A stretch of DNA of 15,933 nucleotides. Source: JBIKLM01 sp044375105. Its GTDB lineage: Bacteria > Planctomycetota > UBA1135 > GCA-002686595. The notes beneath the pieces were generated by a model. That model was not told the origin of the DNA. It saw only the letters and a program-made list of their open reading frames with translations, and ran no database searches. Positions 14,889 through 15,933 of the stretch are shown one piece after another. Position numbers and translations under genes: made by a program. The number at the start of each line of letters is the position of its first letter. Positions within the stretch are counted from its first letter, which is position 1. Where the stretch lies: the NCBI GenBank assembly GCA_044375105.1, contig JBILNK010000098.1:1-15933 (forward strand), given 5' to 3'.

Positions 14889-15933
14889 CAACTGCGCGGG
14901 CCGCGGGGCGGCTGGGCGGCGATCGGGGGCTTTGCGTCGGACCCAGGGGGCGCAGGCGGCGCCTCGGCGGGCTTGCCGGGTTGCTGTTCCATGAAGCCCG
15001 GCCCCGCCCGCAACAGGAAATTGCGTGTGTCGATCTCGATCCACTGCGCGCTGAACAGGAACTCGTTGCGGGCCGTGGCCGGCGTGCCGTCGACCCGGAC
15101 CAGGCCGGTCAGCGTGTTGGCGCTCAGCCGGTCGCCGCTCAGGGTCGGCCCCTCGCTGAAGGCCAGGCGGACTCGCTCGGTGGCCTCGAGGTGGTCGAAG
15201 GGGCCATCCTCAGGGGCCGTGGGATCGAGGCGGTCGAAGCGCGCCTCGCCGGCGTCCAGGGTCCAGCGCTTGCCTTCGGGTGTATGCGCCACGAAGTGCA
15301 CGTCCTCGCTGAACACGATCGCCTCCGGGGTGGCCACGAGGCGCCGGGCGTCGGCTTCCAGCTCTTTCAGGGCGAAGGCGCCTTCCTGACCGGCAGGGCG
15401 CTGTTCCGCGCCGACGATGACGATCTGCGGCAGCTCGGCCACCAGGCGCTCCGCTTCGAAGCTGAACTCGCGGGCCCGCAGGGTGAAGGGTTCTCCGCTG
15501 CCCGGCAGGTAACCGGCGGTGGAGACCTGGCCGCCCTCGCGGGCGCTCAGGCGGCCGCGGCTTTGGTGGTCCACCTCGAAGCGGTCGCCGCGGCCGGTCA
15601 GCGGCGGGCTGTCGACTTTCTCGAGCTGCACGTCGCCGCGCGCGGCCAGGTTGCCGCGGCCCTCGGAGCGCCAGGACTCGGCGGCCGTTTCCTCGGGACG
15701 CTCGAAGGGGTCGAAGAACAGCGCGTCGAACTCGGCCGACAGCAGCTTGTAGTGGCCCAGGGCGTCCCGGAAGCTGGCGTCCACGGCGCCGCGCGCCTGC
15801 AGGTCGCTGCGGAACTCCCGGCTGTCGAGCTGCGGCGTGCGCAGCAGGCGCAGGGTGCCGGAGCGGATCAGGAAGTTGCGCTCGGGGCTGTTGGCCTCGG
15901 CGCGCACGTCGCCGCGCGCCAGCAGCAGCACCG
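14888..15933 (-). CDS. LptA/LptC-like multi-module OstA-domain protein (5' end outside window)
   Basis: LptA and LptC proteins form the periplasmic beta-jellyroll bridge that carries LPS to LptD. The last 348 codons are visible. The frame is open to the window edge and begins within a beta-rich stretch, so the true start lies beyond 15933. At least three stretches have the LptA-like rhythm of 'a-x-G-D-V' strands and 'gdr-x-ea' turns, at roughly codons 5-75, 90-170 and 205-315 of the visible part (ARGDVRAEA, ARGDVQLEK, FSEDVHFVA; LTGRGDRFEV, LSGDRLSANT). A Pro/Ala-rich tail of about 30 residues ends the protein. Its TGA overlaps the LptD-like ATG by one base. Whether it is an enlarged LptA, LptC or a fusion cannot be told from this fragment. 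Confidence 0.65.
   Translation of the reverse strand, partial: VLLLARGDVRAEANSPERNFLIRSGTLRLLRTPQLDSREFRSDLQARGAVDASFRDALGHYKLLSAEFDALFFDPFERPEETAAESWRSEGRGNLAARGDVQLEKVDSPPLTGRGDRFEVDHQSRGRLSAREGGQVSTAGYLPGSGEPFTLRAREFSFEAERLVAELPQIVIVGAEQRPAGQEGAFALKELEADARRLVATPEAIVFSEDVHFVAHTPEGKRWTLDAGEARFDRLDPTAPEDGPFDHLEATERVRLAFSEGPTLSGDRLSANTLTGLVRVDGTPATARNEFLFSAQWIEIDTRNFLLRAGPGFMEQQPGKPAEAPPAPPGSDAKPPIAAQPPRGPRS

Overview
The window is very GC-rich bacterial chromosomal DNA with strong G/C preference at third codon positions. It comes from a diderm: it encodes an LptD-like outer-membrane barrel and an LptA-like periplasmic protein. The order dnaN - dciA (DUF721) - gyrB, the secreted beta-helix protein with a 'choice-of-anchor' type C-terminus and the divergent Lpt proteins suggest a planctomycete or a related deep lineage. 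That placement is inference, since no rRNA or other decisive marker is present.

Layout. Bases 1-267 are a regulatory region with one perfect and one near-perfect DnaA box and a perfect TATAAT. A compact plus-strand replication cluster follows (268-4232): beta clamp, DciA helicase-loading factor and GyrB, separated by 10 and 4 bases and without recF. Next, on the same strand, is a two-gene cobalamin nucleotide-loop pair, cobT-cobS (4309-6125), closed by a GC hairpin. A 499-residue protein with a C-terminal alpha/beta-hydrolase domain (6177-7676) converges on a small four-helix membrane protein on the minus strand (7753-8241). A 475-base gap with strong GC palindromes separates that gene from a divergent plus-strand gene for a secreted right-handed beta-helix protein (8717-10258). 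A stand-alone GspE/MshE N-terminal domain protein without an ATPase follows (10590-11309).

From 11569 to the end everything is on the minus strand. A truncated LptA-like multi-module protein (14888-15933) overlaps an LptD-like protein (12492-14888) by one base. A gap of about 460 bases then precedes a TatA/B-family gene (11569-12033).

How the genes work together. DnaN, DciA and GyrB serve chromosome replication, next to a probable DnaA-binding region. CobT and CobS act in the last steps of B12 assembly. The LptA-like and LptD-like pair should carry LPS across the periplasm to the cell surface, and the Tat gene belongs to folded-protein export. Most start codons lack a Shine-Dalgarno sequence. 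I found no CRISPR array, insertion sequence, phage gene, tRNA or rRNA. The items most worth a second look are the DnaA-box region, the MshEN-like protein that keeps the exact 24+5+24 layout but has lost the ligand-contact residues, the multi-module LptA-like protein, and the palindromic gap at 8242-8716.
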